Positions 54,167 through 62,690 are shown, counted from the stretch's first letter. The stretch: DNA of 64,000 bases from Nostoc sp. FACHB-110 (GCF_014697425.1 NZ_JACJRU010000003.1:124001-188000); one strand, 5' to 3'. Program-made: numbers and translations. The notes: generated by a model not told the origin, from the letters alone.

Positions 54167-55099
54167 CTAAACATTAGAGTACAGACTGTTACGCAAGATT
54201 GTATAACCTTTGATCAGTTCTTTTATTCCTCGACTCAAAGACCAATCTGGCTCAAAACCTGTGTTCAAAATTCTGGCGTTAGAAACTATATAATCGCGTT
54301 TATCTGGATCTTCGCCAATGGGAGCTTCTAAATAAACAAAATGTGATAAATGCTTTTTAATTTCGGCACACAGTTCTAATTTAGATAAGTTAGCATCATC
54401 AAGCCCCACATTATAAGGATTACCTTTCATTTTTTCAAAATTTTCGATGCCATGCAAAAAGACCTTGGCTACATCACGAATATGAATATAATTTCGCTTA
54501 AAATGCCCCTCAAATACTAAAACTGCTCGGTCATGTACAGCCCGATAAACAAAGTCGTTAACTAATAAGTCAACTCTCATGCGTGGTGACATACCGAACA
54601 CTGTTGCCAGCCTAAAAGTAATACTATTTTCTCTTTCTAAGACTGCTTTTTCTGCTTCTACTTTTGTGACTCCATATAAAGAAATGGGACGCAAAGGGGT
54701 TTCTTCTGTGCAGAACTTACCAGGTTCACCAATCCCATAGCCGCTATTTGTAACTGGCATGAGAATTCTTTGTTCTTTGCTTGCCAGACGACATAACATT
54801 TGTACAGCATCAAAGTTAATTGTTTGAGTGGCAATTTTGTCATTTTTGCAAAGAGGCGCACCAACTAATGCTGCTAAAGGAATTATTATATCTGTATCTT
54901 TAAGTAAGGTTTTTATAGTCTCTTCATCTCTGCAATCACCTCTAACAACTTGGAAACCATCATATTGGCAACAGTCAGCCAAGCTATTTTGGTGAAACAT
55001 GAAGTTATCTAAGACAGTTACTTCATAACCTTTAGCTAACAGTGTTGGTGTCAGTACTGAACCAATATAGCCTGCGCCGCCAGTAATTAATATTTTCAT
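54167..55099 (-). CDS. NAD-dependent sugar epimerase/dehydratase (extended SDR)
   Basis: The 310-aa SDR has ILITGGAGYIGSVLTPTLLA (NAD site) and a catalytic region PVTNSGYGIGEPG with YGVTKVEAEKA (Tyr and Lys). FRLATVFGMSPRMRVDLLVN and RNYIHIRDVAKVFLHGI follow. It acts on a nucleotide sugar; a role on GDP-heptose is possible, but the specific reaction is not known. It is 29 bases after the ABC ATPase gene and 12 before hddC. Confidence 0.85.
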   Translation of the reverse strand: MKILITGGAGYIGSVLTPTLLAKGYEVTVLDNFMFHQNSLADCCQYDGFQVVRGDCRDEETIKTLLKDTDIIIPLAALVGAPLCKNDKIATQTINFDAVQMLCRLASKEQRILMPVTNSGYGIGEPGKFCTEETPLRPISLYGVTKVEAEKAVLERENSITFRLATVFGMSPRMRVDLLVNDFVYRAVHDRAVLVFEGHFKRNYIHIRDVAKVFLHGIENFEKMKGNPYNVGLDDANLSKLELCAEIKKHLSHFVYLEAPIGEDPDKRDYIVSNARILNTGFEPDWSLSRGIKELIKGYTILRNSLYSNV

Positions 55100-55128
55100 T
55101 CAGTCCCCTTTGTTCACTCAATCAATAG

Positions 55129-55875
55129 TTATCCGCTAGTTTCTTTAACGGATTGCAAGTAATAGTCTACCGTTTCATCTGCACTTCCTATGAAGTTTAT
55201 CTGACCTTTGTTCAGCCAGATTGCACGCTGACAGGATTTTTTAATAAAGTTTAAATCATGAGATACAACTAAAACGGTGGTATTACCGTGCCAAAATTTA
55301 TCAATTCTTTGTTTACTTTTGTTCTTAAACTTTTCATCCCCTACAGATAATACTTCGTCTAATATTAGAATGTCTGGTTGCACATCTGTAGCGATCGCAA
55401 ATCCTAATCTGGCGACCATACCAGAAGATAGTCCCTTAACTGGGACTAGTGCATAATCTTCTAATTCTGCAAATTCTAATATGGAAGCAATTCTTCTTTT
55501 CATTTCTGCTCTAGAAAATCCTAATAACACGCCATAGAGCAAAATATTATCTATCACAGAGATTTCTACATCAAACCCTGCTCCTAGTTCAATTAAAGGA
55601 GCTATCTTACCCCGCACTCTGACTGAACCGCTGGTTGGCTGCAAAATGCCACAAATTATTTTGAGTAAGGTTGATTTTCCTGAACCATTGGCTCCAATGA
55701 TACCTAATTTTTCACCTGAATTAATGACTAAATCAATCCGATCTAGCACTAGCTTTTTTGTAGGTTGACGATATTTTCCTTCAAAAAAGGCCAATACAGT
55801 TTTCTTGAGATCGTAAGAAAACTCTTCTTGTGTGCGTCGCCATAGTGAAACTTGGTCTAGACGAATTACTTCCAT
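55129..55875 (-). CDS. Polysaccharide ABC exporter ATP-binding subunit (Wzt/KpsT type)
   Basis: This 248-aa ABC ATPase has Walker A GIIGANGSGKSTLLKII, a degenerate LSSGMVARLGFA signature, Walker B DILILDEVLSVGDE and the H-loop VLVVSHDLNFI. It lacks the carbohydrate-binding C-terminal domain of Wzt from O9a-type loci, so it resembles KpsT/TagH. It is paired with the permease gene 4 bases upstream and exports the glycan made by the locus. Confidence 0.92.
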   Translation of the reverse strand: MEVIRLDQVSLWRRTQEEFSYDLKKTVLAFFEGKYRQPTKKLVLDRIDLVINSGEKLGIIGANGSGKSTLLKIICGILQPTSGSVRVRGKIAPLIELGAGFDVEISVIDNILLYGVLLGFSRAEMKRRIASILEFAELEDYALVPVKGLSSGMVARLGFAIATDVQPDILILDEVLSVGDEKFKNKSKQRIDKFWHGNTTVLVVSHDLNFIKKSCQRAIWLNKGQINFIGSADETVDYYLQSVKETSG

Positions 55876-55879
55876 CTAT

Positions 55880-56686
55880 CTATAACAAATCCATGAATTG
55901 ATTGCGTAACATTTGGAAACAAACCCATCCTAATACCAAAATAATTATGCCACTAAGGATGGCCCCCCAAATTAAACTAAAATCGGGAAAGTTCCCTGAT
56001 AGTGTAATCTGTCGGATACTTTCAATAATTGGTGATAAAGGATTTAAACCGAGAAATGGCTTGACTTGTTTCGGCACAATAGCAGCTGGATAAAATACAG
56101 GGCTGCTAATCCAACAAACAAATACTACTAGCTCATAAAAATATGGCAAGTCTCGAAAAAATACATATAATGCACTGACTAAAAAACCTATACCAGTACA
56201 CACCAATACAAGCGATAAAAATGGCAGCAGTAGTGCCAGTACATTTACTAAACTTTTGGAATAAATTAAAGTTATGATTGCTAATAAAGGAAAAGCTCCA
56301 ACTGCAAACTGAAATACATTAGCCGTAACCATTGATACGGGAAATATACTAACAGGTAGACGAATTTTATTTAATAATGCTCCGTTGCCAACGACGCTAC
56401 TAAGTGCTTGAGATGTAGAAGATGAGAAAAAATTAATAACTATTAATCCTGTAAAAGCCGCTAGTACGTAGTTCAGTATAGAATTGCCATAGTATGACGC
56501 GAAAGTTGCACCAAAAATTGCCGTGTATAAACCCGTCATAATTAATGGGTTTAAAAGTGACCAATATACGCCTAAGAACGATCCGCGGTAGCGGACTTTG
56601 AGATTTCGTGATACTAATACGTGCAGTAATTCCCAATATCGCTGCACTTGTAATCTAGTTAAATTGTCTTTGAGCAAAAGTGTCAT
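55880..56686 (-). CDS. Polysaccharide ABC exporter permease (Wzm/ABC-2 type)
   Basis: The 268-aa membrane protein is an ABC-2 permease. VLVSRNLKVRYRGSFLGVYW and SLLNPLIMTGLYTAIFG lie near the start, followed by about six hydrophobic helices and the C-terminal NPLSPIIESIRQITLSG. It forms the channel half of the exporter together with the Wzt-type ATPase. It is the first gene of the locus; a weak TATAAA-like -10 lies at 56732-56737 upstream. Confidence 0.92.
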   Translation of the reverse strand: MTLLLKDNLTRLQVQRYWELLHVLVSRNLKVRYRGSFLGVYWSLLNPLIMTGLYTAIFGATFASYYGNSILNYVLAAFTGLIVINFFSSSTSQALSSVVGNGALLNKIRLPVSIFPVSMVTANVFQFAVGAFPLLAIITLIYSKSLVNVLALLLPFLSLVLVCTGIGFLVSALYVFFRDLPYFYELVVFVCWISSPVFYPAAIVPKQVKPFLGLNPLSPIIESIRQITLSGNFPDFSLIWGAILSGIIILVLGWVCFQMLRNQFMDLL

Positions 56687-56920
56687 CTTGAAAAATCACC
56701 ACACACCACAGACAGGTTGTTATTCGCGCATTTTATACTATCAGAGTGTAGTTTACGAGGTTGGTCTAGTATTTACACTCTATTTTTTTACTAAAAGCAA
56801 TGTTGAATATCAGCAACATTGCTAAACTTGCGCTTCCCTCACTCGTCACATAACAAATTTATATGACCAGTTTGCTTAGTTGCAGTTCCTCAGAGGAAGT
56901 ATGAGTTTTACTTTAATGGC

Positions 56921-57655
56921 TTATGTTAAAGTATCTGGGTCAATTCCTTGCGATCGCAAATATTCTGCTAGTTTATCAGCCCGTTGGCGTGCTTGTTGGG
57001 CTTGTTCTTTCAGCGTTGGTATCCAGCCTGCGCTGTTGTACCAGCGTAACCATAAACCGCTAGTCTGTTGATAAGTCCCTGGCCAAAGACCTAAGCCTAA
57101 ATCTAACTCTTTCAACCAAAATCGCTGCTCTGGTAAAGGTATTTCCTCATAACCAGCCCCATTGAGTTTAAAGGCCCGGAAATTATTTTTGTAGCGGTCG
57201 TAAACAACATAATAGGGAACGCGCAAAATTCGCTCATAGACTTCCCATTTTGTTGGCGGTTTGTTTGCTTCTCGGAGTGTTTGTCCTAAATCTTCCTGTT
57301 CTGTACCTGGTGAAAGTAATTCCACTACTAAAAATGGTGCAACTCCCTCTTGCCAAATGACGTAGCTTAAACGTAGTTCTTGCTGTTGATTAGCAGTCGG
57401 TACTCCTAAAACCATGTACCAGTCAGGACGTTTGTACCACAATGGATGGCGGGGATCATAATAAAGGTTTAAATCACTAGCAAGTAAAATTTCTGACGAG
57501 GAGTAGTTAGGGGAGTGACAAGTCTCGCTGAGTAAATCTGCTTGAATACAATGAAATTCATCTGGCAAACCTGATTCTCCCACCAATTCACTAGGTAAAT
57601 CATACATGGTGGGCATAGTTTCTTGCGGTGGGCGGGGTGGATCTGTTTGATACAT
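56921..57655 (-). CDS. Uma2-family (PD-(D/E)XK-like) nuclease, copy 1
   Basis: The 244-aa protein matches the large cyanobacterial Uma2 family. It has the N-terminal MYDLPSELVGESGLPDEFH, the core VAPFLVVELLSPGTEQEDL and ILRVPYYVVYDRYKNNFRAF. A C-terminal helical tail reads ARQRADKLAEYLRSQGIDPD. The core has the D..E.K-like residues of the restriction-endonuclease fold, but the function of Uma2 proteins is not established. The next gene on the same strand, 10 bases upstream, is a paralogue. Confidence 0.85.
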   Translation of the reverse strand: MYQTDPPRPPQETMPTMYDLPSELVGESGLPDEFHCIQADLLSETCHSPNYSSSEILLASDLNLYYDPRHPLWYKRPDWYMVLGVPTANQQQELRLSYVIWQEGVAPFLVVELLSPGTEQEDLGQTLREANKPPTKWEVYERILRVPYYVVYDRYKNNFRAFKLNGAGYEEIPLPEQRFWLKELDLGLGLWPGTYQQTSGLWLRWYNSAGWIPTLKEQAQQARQRADKLAEYLRSQGIDPDTLT

Positions 57656-57665
57656 GGCTGCTATC

Positions 57666-58457
57666 TCAAATCAAATTATCTGGGTCAATTCCTTGAGAAC
57701 GCAAATATTCTGCCAACCGTTGCGATCGCTCCTGTTCTTGTTGCAACCTTAATTCAGCATCAGATAACTGCTGCTGTGCCTCGACTGCTTGTTGCTGTGC
57801 CTCAACTGCTTGTTGCTGTGCCTCAACTGCCTGTTGATATGCTGCAATTGCTTGCTGTTGCAGGTTTAGCGCCGCTTCTTCTGGTGTTGGTACTAAGTCG
57901 CCCTCAGAAGTAAAGTAACGAAGTTTACCATTTTCCACACCTAAATACAGACCCAGTACTTCACTCCAACACCAGCCACGACCATCAGGCTCGATTGGTT
58001 GATACTTATTACCAACCAACTCAAAACCAGCAAATTCTAAAGTCTCTGGCGAAAACCAAAAATATTCAGGTGTATGAAATCGTTTTTCATATAGACTTTT
58101 CTTTAAATTTCGATCAATATTAGCTGTACTTTCTGAAAGTAATTCAATAATCAAATCTGGATAACGACCATCTTCTTCCCAAACTACCCAAGAATTGCGG
58201 GGGCGTTTTTCAGTATCTTTCACCAGAAAAAAGTCTGGGCCACGGAAATCTCGATTTCGTAACTGTTGACGGCTAAAGTATATTGTCAGGTTTGCACCAA
58301 TGAAGTAGTCATTTTGGTCACGCCATAGCCATTCTAAGCAAGTTACTAAAACCAATAACTGCGTATAATGCAATGAAGTTTCCATTTCTGGCTCATCACT
58401 TAAAAGTCTAGTTGCATCGGGCATTTGTTGTTCTAGCTGTTGCGCTGTGACAAACAT
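57666..58457 (-). CDS. Uma2-family protein, copy 2, with QQAVEAQ repeats
   Basis: The 263-aa protein has the Uma2 core YPDLIIELLSESTANIDR and FWFSPETLEFAGFELV. Its C-terminal coiled coil contains three or more exact heptads QQAVEAQ (near residues 208-228), then LRLQQEQERSQRLAEYLRSQ. That tail matches the end of copy 1 (LAEYLRSQGIDPD). The fold is that of a PD-(D/E)XK nuclease; the role is not known. Confidence 0.85.
   Translation of the reverse strand: MFVTAQQLEQQMPDATRLLSDEPEMETSLHYTQLLVLVTCLEWLWRDQNDYFIGANLTIYFSRQQLRNRDFRGPDFFLVKDTEKRPRNSWVVWEEDGRYPDLIIELLSESTANIDRNLKKSLYEKRFHTPEYFWFSPETLEFAGFELVGNKYQPIEPDGRGWCWSEVLGLYLGVENGKLRYFTSEGDLVPTPEEAALNLQQQAIAAYQQAVEAQQQAVEAQQQAVEAQQQLSDAELRLQQEQERSQRLAEYLRSQGIDPDNLI
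57772..57836 (-). repeat. 21-bp tandem repeat coding for QQAVEAQ
   Basis: About three copies of a 21-bp unit (GTTGCTGTGCCTCAACTGCTT on the plus strand, with one or two changes) encode heptads of the Uma2 coiled coil. Because the unit is exactly seven codons, gain or loss keeps the frame. Confidence 0.75.
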
Positions 58458-58573
58458 GGTTCTATACCTGATTGCGTGTTGATTTAATTTTAATTTGGAG
58501 TGGAGCGAAGCAACAGATGAGTCCCAGATTCCGCTAAACTGAGACTTGGTTTATTGCATTGTAATCAGGCAGC

Positions 58574-58765
58574 ATGGAAATCGGACAAAAGGTTAAGGTG
58601 TTTCGTTTACGCGATCGCGTATCTAGCTCAATTGCTCAAAAACTCGGCAAAATCGGCGTTATTGAAGGTTATAAAGTAACTGACGGCTGCGGTATTGGTG
58701 TAGTGGTGAAGTTTGAAGATAACACTGCCACTTGGTTTTTTGAAGACGAAATTAAACCTGTGTAG
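58574..58765 (+). CDS. petP: PetP-like protein (cytochrome b6f subunit P family, DUF2862)
   Basis: The 63-aa protein MEIGQKVKVFRLRDRVSSS ... IGVIEGYKVTDGCGIGVVVK ... TWFFEDEIKPV matches the DUF2862/PetP family. PetP is a small peripheral subunit of the cytochrome b6f complex in cyanobacteria and red algae. It has an SH3-like beta barrel and no membrane helix. It lies 86 bases before the ArsA-like gene in the same direction and near chlG, in keeping with a photosynthetic role. Confidence 0.85.
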   Translation: MEIGQKVKVFRLRDRVSSSIAQKLGKIGVIEGYKVTDGCGIGVVVKFEDNTATWFFEDEIKPV

Positions 58766-58851
58766 TAGGACAAACTCAAGGCGCAAGCTAAGAGGATTTA
58801 CCTAGTGCTAAGTTGGAGTAGAAACGACAGGCGGTAATTGGAAATCAAGAA

Positions 58852-59952
58852 ATGTCCCTAATATTGACATTTTTGGGCAAAGACGGCATCGCTCGCAGCA
58901 AAGTAGCGATAGCCGCAGCTAAACTTTTGGCAAGTCAAGGTAAGCGTGTACTACTAGCAGGACTGGCAGAACCAGTTTTACCTATCCTGTTAGAGCAAAC
59001 ACTCTCGGCTGACCCTCAAGTAATCGCTCCTAATTTGCACGCGGTACAGCTGCTGGCATCTGTACTATTAGAACGCAACTGGGAAGAAGTCAAAAAACTG
59101 GAAGCGCAATACCTCCGCACACCAATTTTTAAAGAGGTTTACGGTCAAGAACTGGTGGCATTACCAGGAATGGACAGCGCCCTCGCCTTAAATGCTATCC
59201 GTGAATATGATGCCAGTGGCAAATACGATGCAATTATTTACGATGGCACGGGTGATTCTTTGACTGTGCGGCTATTGGGTTTACCAGAATCTCTCAGTTG
59301 GTATGTCCGGCGATTTCGGCAGTTATTTGCCAACTCCGATTTAGGCAAGACACTTACAGAGTCGCCTTTAATTCAACCACTGATTACCAGTTTTTTTAAT
59401 GTCAATTGGACATCTGACAATTTTGCTCAACCCACCAACCAAGCCAACGATTTCTTAGATAAGGGGAAAGCTGCTTTAGCTGACCCCAACCGAGTAGCGG
59501 CTTTTCTCGTAACCACTAACGACCCAATTGAGGTGGCTGTTGCGCGTTACCTGTGGGGTAGTTCTCAACAAGTTGGTCTGACAGTCGGTGGCGTTGTCCA
59601 AATTGCTCACCAGGAAGCAACGAATTTAGCCAATGAATTTTCACCTTTAGCTGTAAGTGTTGTTCCTAATGTGGCGCAAGGTGACTGGCAACCGCTAATT
59701 GACGCTTTACCCAACTTTGTTGAGCAAGCACGTCAAGCACCTAAACCAATCGAAATTGATGTCCATAACCGTCAGGTACGCTTATTTTTGCCTGGATTTG
59801 ATAAAAAACAGGTAAAACTTACCCAGGTTGGGCCAGAAGTCACAATAGAAGCAGGCGACCAACGTCGTAATCTTTTCCTACCGCCAGCCTTGACTGGTAG
59901 AACTGTAACTGGAGCCAAATTCCAAACTAATTATTTGATTATTTCTTTTTAG
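58852..59952 (+). CDS. ArsA/Get3-like protein with degenerate P-loop and HSP20-like tail
   Basis: The 366-aa protein has an ArsA/Get3 P-loop NTPase fold, but key residues are lost. Where the family has KGGVGKTT it reads GKDGIARSKVA, and where DPAH is expected the text reads GLAEPVLP. A C-terminal domain (about 295-366; IEIDVHNRQVRLFLPGFDKK) is the HSP20-like module of cyanobacterial and plant ArsA homologues. It is next to chlG, an arrangement that suggests a role in delivering or assembling membrane or pigment proteins. ATP hydrolysis is doubtful. Confidence 0.8.
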   Translation: MSLILTFLGKDGIARSKVAIAAAKLLASQGKRVLLAGLAEPVLPILLEQTLSADPQVIAPNLHAVQLLASVLLERNWEEVKKLEAQYLRTPIFKEVYGQELVALPGMDSALALNAIREYDASGKYDAIIYDGTGDSLTVRLLGLPESLSWYVRRFRQLFANSDLGKTLTESPLIQPLITSFFNVNWTSDNFAQPTNQANDFLDKGKAALADPNRVAAFLVTTNDPIEVAVARYLWGSSQQVGLTVGGVVQIAHQEATNLANEFSPLAVSVVPNVAQGDWQPLIDALPNFVEQARQAPKPIEIDVHNRQVRLFLPGFDKKQVKLTQVGPEVTIEAGDQRRNLFLPPALTGRTVTGAKFQTNYLIISF

Positions 59953-59969
59953 CTCGGGATGAAGCATGA

Positions 59970-60015
59970 AGTCTGAACCATAAAATTTCATACTTCATAC
60001 TTCATACTTCAGACT
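59970..60015. repeat. ACTTCAY heptamers and flanking inverted repeat between arsA-like and chlG
   Basis: Four 7-mers (ATTTCAT, ACTTCAT, ACTTCAT, ACTTCAG) run at 59985-60012. The arm AGTCTGAA (59970-59977) is the reverse complement of TTCAGACT (60008-60015), so the repeat can fold into a hairpin. The same unit occurs nine times at 61679-61741. Confidence 0.75.
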
Positions 60016-60032
60016 TTCCCATACATAATCTT

Positions 60033-61082
60033 ATGACTGAATCAACTCCCGTACCTCCAAACTCCAACCAGGCTGAGGCAGTAGACTCAGTAATAGATAA
60101 TTCTGGTGAAACAGGAACATTAGCTCCAAACGAACGCACCGCCAAAACTCGCCAGCTACTAGGAATGAAAGGCGCAGCACCAGGGGAAACTTCTATTTGG
60201 AAAATTCGCCTGCAATTGATGAAGCCTATCACCTGGATTCCTTTAATTTGGGGCGTAGTCTGCGGTGCGGCTTCTTCAGGAAACTATACCTGGACGCTAG
60301 AAAATGTCTTGAAAGCCGCAGCTTGTATGTTACTGTCGGGGCCGCTACTGGCTGGTTACACCCAGACAATGAATGATTTTTATGACCGCGAAATTGATGC
60401 CATCAACGAACCCTATCGCCCCATTCCTTCTGGCGCCATTTCTGTACCCCAGGTTGTCACTCAAATTTTAGTATTGTTAGCATCGGGCATTGGTTTAGCC
60501 TATGTGCTGGATGTCTGGGCTGGTCACTCGTTCCCCACAGTTGCAGTCCTCGCAATTTTTGGCTCATTTATTTCTTATATTTACTCTGCCCCTCCCCTAA
60601 AACTCAAGCAAAACGGTTGGCTGGGGAATTATGCTTTAGGCGCGAGTTACATTGCTTTACCTTGGTGGGCTGGTCATGCTTTGTTTGGTGAATTGAATTG
60701 GAAAGTTTTGGTTCTCACCTTAATTTACAGCTTGGCTGGGTTGGGCATTGCCATTGTCAACGATTTCAAAAGTGTTGAAGGCGATCGCCAACTAGGGTTA
60801 AAATCACTACCAGTAATGTTTGGGGTCAGTACCGCCGCTTGGATTTGTGTACTGATGATTGACCTATTCCAAGGTTTTATGGCAGCTTATCTCGTCAGTA
60901 TCCACGAGAATTTATACGCAGCCATTTTGGTATTGTTAATCATTCCCCAAATCACCTTCCAGGATATGTACTTTTTGCGTGACCCTTTAGCCAATGATGT
61001 GAAATACCAAGCCAGTGCCCAACCATTCCTCGTGCTAGGAATGCTGGTGGTTGGTATAGCATTAGGTCATGCTGGCGTTTGA
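60033..61082 (+). CDS. chlG: Chlorophyll synthase
   Basis: The 349-aa membrane prenyltransferase matches ChlG. A soluble N-terminal region is followed by LMKPITWIPLIWGVVCGAA and the first prenyl-diphosphate site NDFYDREIDAINEPYRPIPS. The second acidic site is NDFKSVEGDRQLGLKSLP, and about eight membrane helices are present. It attaches geranylgeranyl or phytyl diphosphate to chlorophyllide a in the thylakoid membrane, the last step of chlorophyll a synthesis. The start ATG at 60033 gives a typical length. Confidence 0.95.
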   Translation: MTESTPVPPNSNQAEAVDSVIDNSGETGTLAPNERTAKTRQLLGMKGAAPGETSIWKIRLQLMKPITWIPLIWGVVCGAASSGNYTWTLENVLKAAACMLLSGPLLAGYTQTMNDFYDREIDAINEPYRPIPSGAISVPQVVTQILVLLASGIGLAYVLDVWAGHSFPTVAVLAIFGSFISYIYSAPPLKLKQNGWLGNYALGASYIALPWWAGHALFGELNWKVLVLTLIYSLAGLGIAIVNDFKSVEGDRQLGLKSLPVMFGVSTAAWICVLMIDLFQGFMAAYLVSIHENLYAAILVLLIIPQITFQDMYFLRDPLANDVKYQASAQPFLVLGMLVVGIALGHAGV

Positions 61083-61327
61083 AAAAGTGCTGAGTTAAAA
61101 GTGCTGAGTGCTGAGGCTCATTTTTGCGACACAATACTAACATCGATCGCAAAAAAAGAGTTTGAATCTGACTTACGACTCAGCACTTAGCCCTCAAGAC
61201 TGCGATAACATACTTGATAAGACCAGATTGAAGCATGATAGTGACAGATGGAATGCTGAAAAGCTGACTCACACAGTCTTCCAAAATCTCACATCCAAAA
61301 TGGTACAACTGTTAATTTTTTTCAGGT

Positions 61328-61621
61328 ATGACAGTATTGGAAGCAATTATATTTTTGATTCACGGAATTCAAAGGTTGCTAGTCCCTATTTGTTTTGTGG
61401 CGGCGTGGGGATTGACTATTCTCATTGCTTGGAGTTTGTGGGCAGCTGCACGCGATAGTGTGACCAAAGCCAAACAAATGCACCAAATTCCCTGTCCTGG
61501 CTGCCAATTTTTCACCGCAGACTACCGCCTCAAATGTACTGTACACCCCTCTGTTGCCAACACAGAAGATGCGATCGACTGTAGGGACTATCAGCCAAAG
61601 ACAAATCCTTATTTATATTAG
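61328..61621 (+). CDS. Small membrane protein with C-terminal Cys motif
   Basis: The 97-aa protein has a membrane helix (IQRLLVPICFVAAWGLTILI, about 14-33) and a soluble C-terminal part with four Cys (IPCPGCQFFTADYRLKCTVH and AIDCRDYQ). They may bind a metal or form disulfides. Cyanobacteria often encode such a protein near chlG, but I know no function for it. The ATG at 61328 follows TTCAGGT. A frame that starts earlier (61162) is not coding. Confidence 0.7.
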   Translation: MTVLEAIIFLIHGIQRLLVPICFVAAWGLTILIAWSLWAAARDSVTKAKQMHQIPCPGCQFFTADYRLKCTVHPSVANTEDAIDCRDYQPKTNPYLY

Positions 61622-61669
61622 GGTGTGGGGGTGTGCGAGTGTAGGGGTGTGGGGGTATGAGGGTATTCT
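61622..61669. repeat. Degenerate G-rich repeat after the small Cys protein
   Basis: A stretch of GGGTGTG, GGGGTGTG and GGGGGTATGAGGGTA units starts right after the stop codon. It is a low-complexity, STRR-like tract that continues into the ACTTCAY array. Confidence 0.45.
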
Positions 61670-61678
61670 CAATTTCAC

Positions 61679-61741
61679 ACTTCATACTTCATACTTCATA
61701 CTTCACACTTCATACTTCACACTTCACACTTCACACTTCAC
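61679..61741. repeat. Heptanucleotide STRR array (ACTTCAY)9
   Basis: Nine perfect tandem 7-mers, ACTTCAT or ACTTCAC, span 63 bases. The stop codon of the MDR dehydrogenase (61731-61733, TGA on the minus strand) lies inside the eighth unit. This is a typical short tandem repeat of heterocystous cyanobacteria. Confidence 0.85.
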
Positions 61742-62690
61742 TAATTTCCAACAACACTTTTAACACGCCCCGGCGTTGCGCTGCTGCGAAAGCTGCAAGA
61801 CCTTCTGTGAGAGGATATTGGGCATGAATTAAAGGTTTTACGTCTACTTTTTCTGCTGCTAATAATTCTAGTGCCGCCGGGAACGGGCCGCAACGGGAAC
61901 CGATGAGTGTGATTTCGTCTACAACCAAAGACGAAGCATCTAAACTCAGGTTGCCTGCGTAGGTACTTTTCATGACTAGAGTACCACGGGGGCGTAAAGC
62001 GCGACGTGCGATCGCAAATCCTTCGGGATTACCTGTACAATCTATAGTAATATCAAAAGCTTTATCTTTAACTGCATCAACTAAACCCGTTTTAATTCCT
62101 CTGGTGGCTAAGTTCGCCAGTTTTTCAGCATGACGACCTACAACCAACAACTCACAATTAGTTAACGCTAGTGTTTGTGCTACTAGTTGACCTAGTTTCC
62201 CATCACCCACCACTAACACGCGGTCATCGGGACAAACAACCACTTGCTGTTGAATTTCCAAAGCTGCGGCTAGAGGTTCGGTAAAAGTTGCCACATCTGT
62301 AGGCACATTATCCGGTACAGGATGGAGATTTTCTACGGGTAAACACAGATAATCTGCAAAAGCCCCGTGACGGTTGACAATACCCAAAACTGTGCGATTT
62401 TCGCAATGAGTCGGTTGTCCTCGAAGACAGAAGCGACAATGACCACAGGCTGCGTTAATTTCGCCGACAACCCGTTGATTAATTAAGTTTTCTGGGCCTT
62501 GTTCTACGATACCAACAAATTCGTGTCCCAAAATCCCAGTATAGGGATAGTAACCCCGCTGCAATTCCAGGTCAGTATTACAAATCCCTGCACGCAAAAC
62601 ACGCACTAAAGCTTCGCCGAGTTGCGGTTGGGGAACTGGGATATCTGTGCGTAGTTGCAGTTGTTGATTTTCAAGCCAGATTCCTTTCAT
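61731..62690 (-). CDS. Zinc-containing MDR alcohol dehydrogenase family protein
   Basis: The 319-aa medium-chain dehydrogenase has the catalytic-zinc residues C37 (RAGICNTD) and H56-E57 (ILGHEFVG). It has a structural-zinc set C82, C85, C88, C96 (CGHCRFCLRGQPTHC) and an NAD(P) motif VLVVGDGKLGQLVAQ. It oxidises or reduces an alcohol or polyol such as threonine, sorbitol or a similar compound; the substrate is unknown. The last residues (SEV and the TGA stop) are coded by the STRR array, so the C-terminus may vary between strains. Confidence 0.88.
   Translation of the reverse strand: MKGIWLENQQLQLRTDIPVPQPQLGEALVRVLRAGICNTDLELQRGYYPYTGILGHEFVGIVEQGPENLINQRVVGEINAACGHCRFCLRGQPTHCENRTVLGIVNRHGAFADYLCLPVENLHPVPDNVPTDVATFTEPLAAALEIQQQVVVCPDDRVLVVGDGKLGQLVAQTLALTNCELLVVGRHAEKLANLATRGIKTGLVDAVKDKAFDITIDCTGNPEGFAIARRALRPRGTLVMKSTYAGNLSLDASSLVVDEITLIGSRCGPFPAALELLAAEKVDVKPLIHAQYPLTEGLAAFAAAQRRGVLKVLLEISEV

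Noticed and set aside
61162..61458. 98-aa plus-strand ORF overlapping the small Cys protein
   Set aside because: The overlapping frame from 61328 has a clear membrane helix and Cys motif; this one has neither.
61679..61741. Possible CRISPR or minisatellite with spacers
   Set aside because: Units are contiguous 7-mers with no spacers; it is an STRR.
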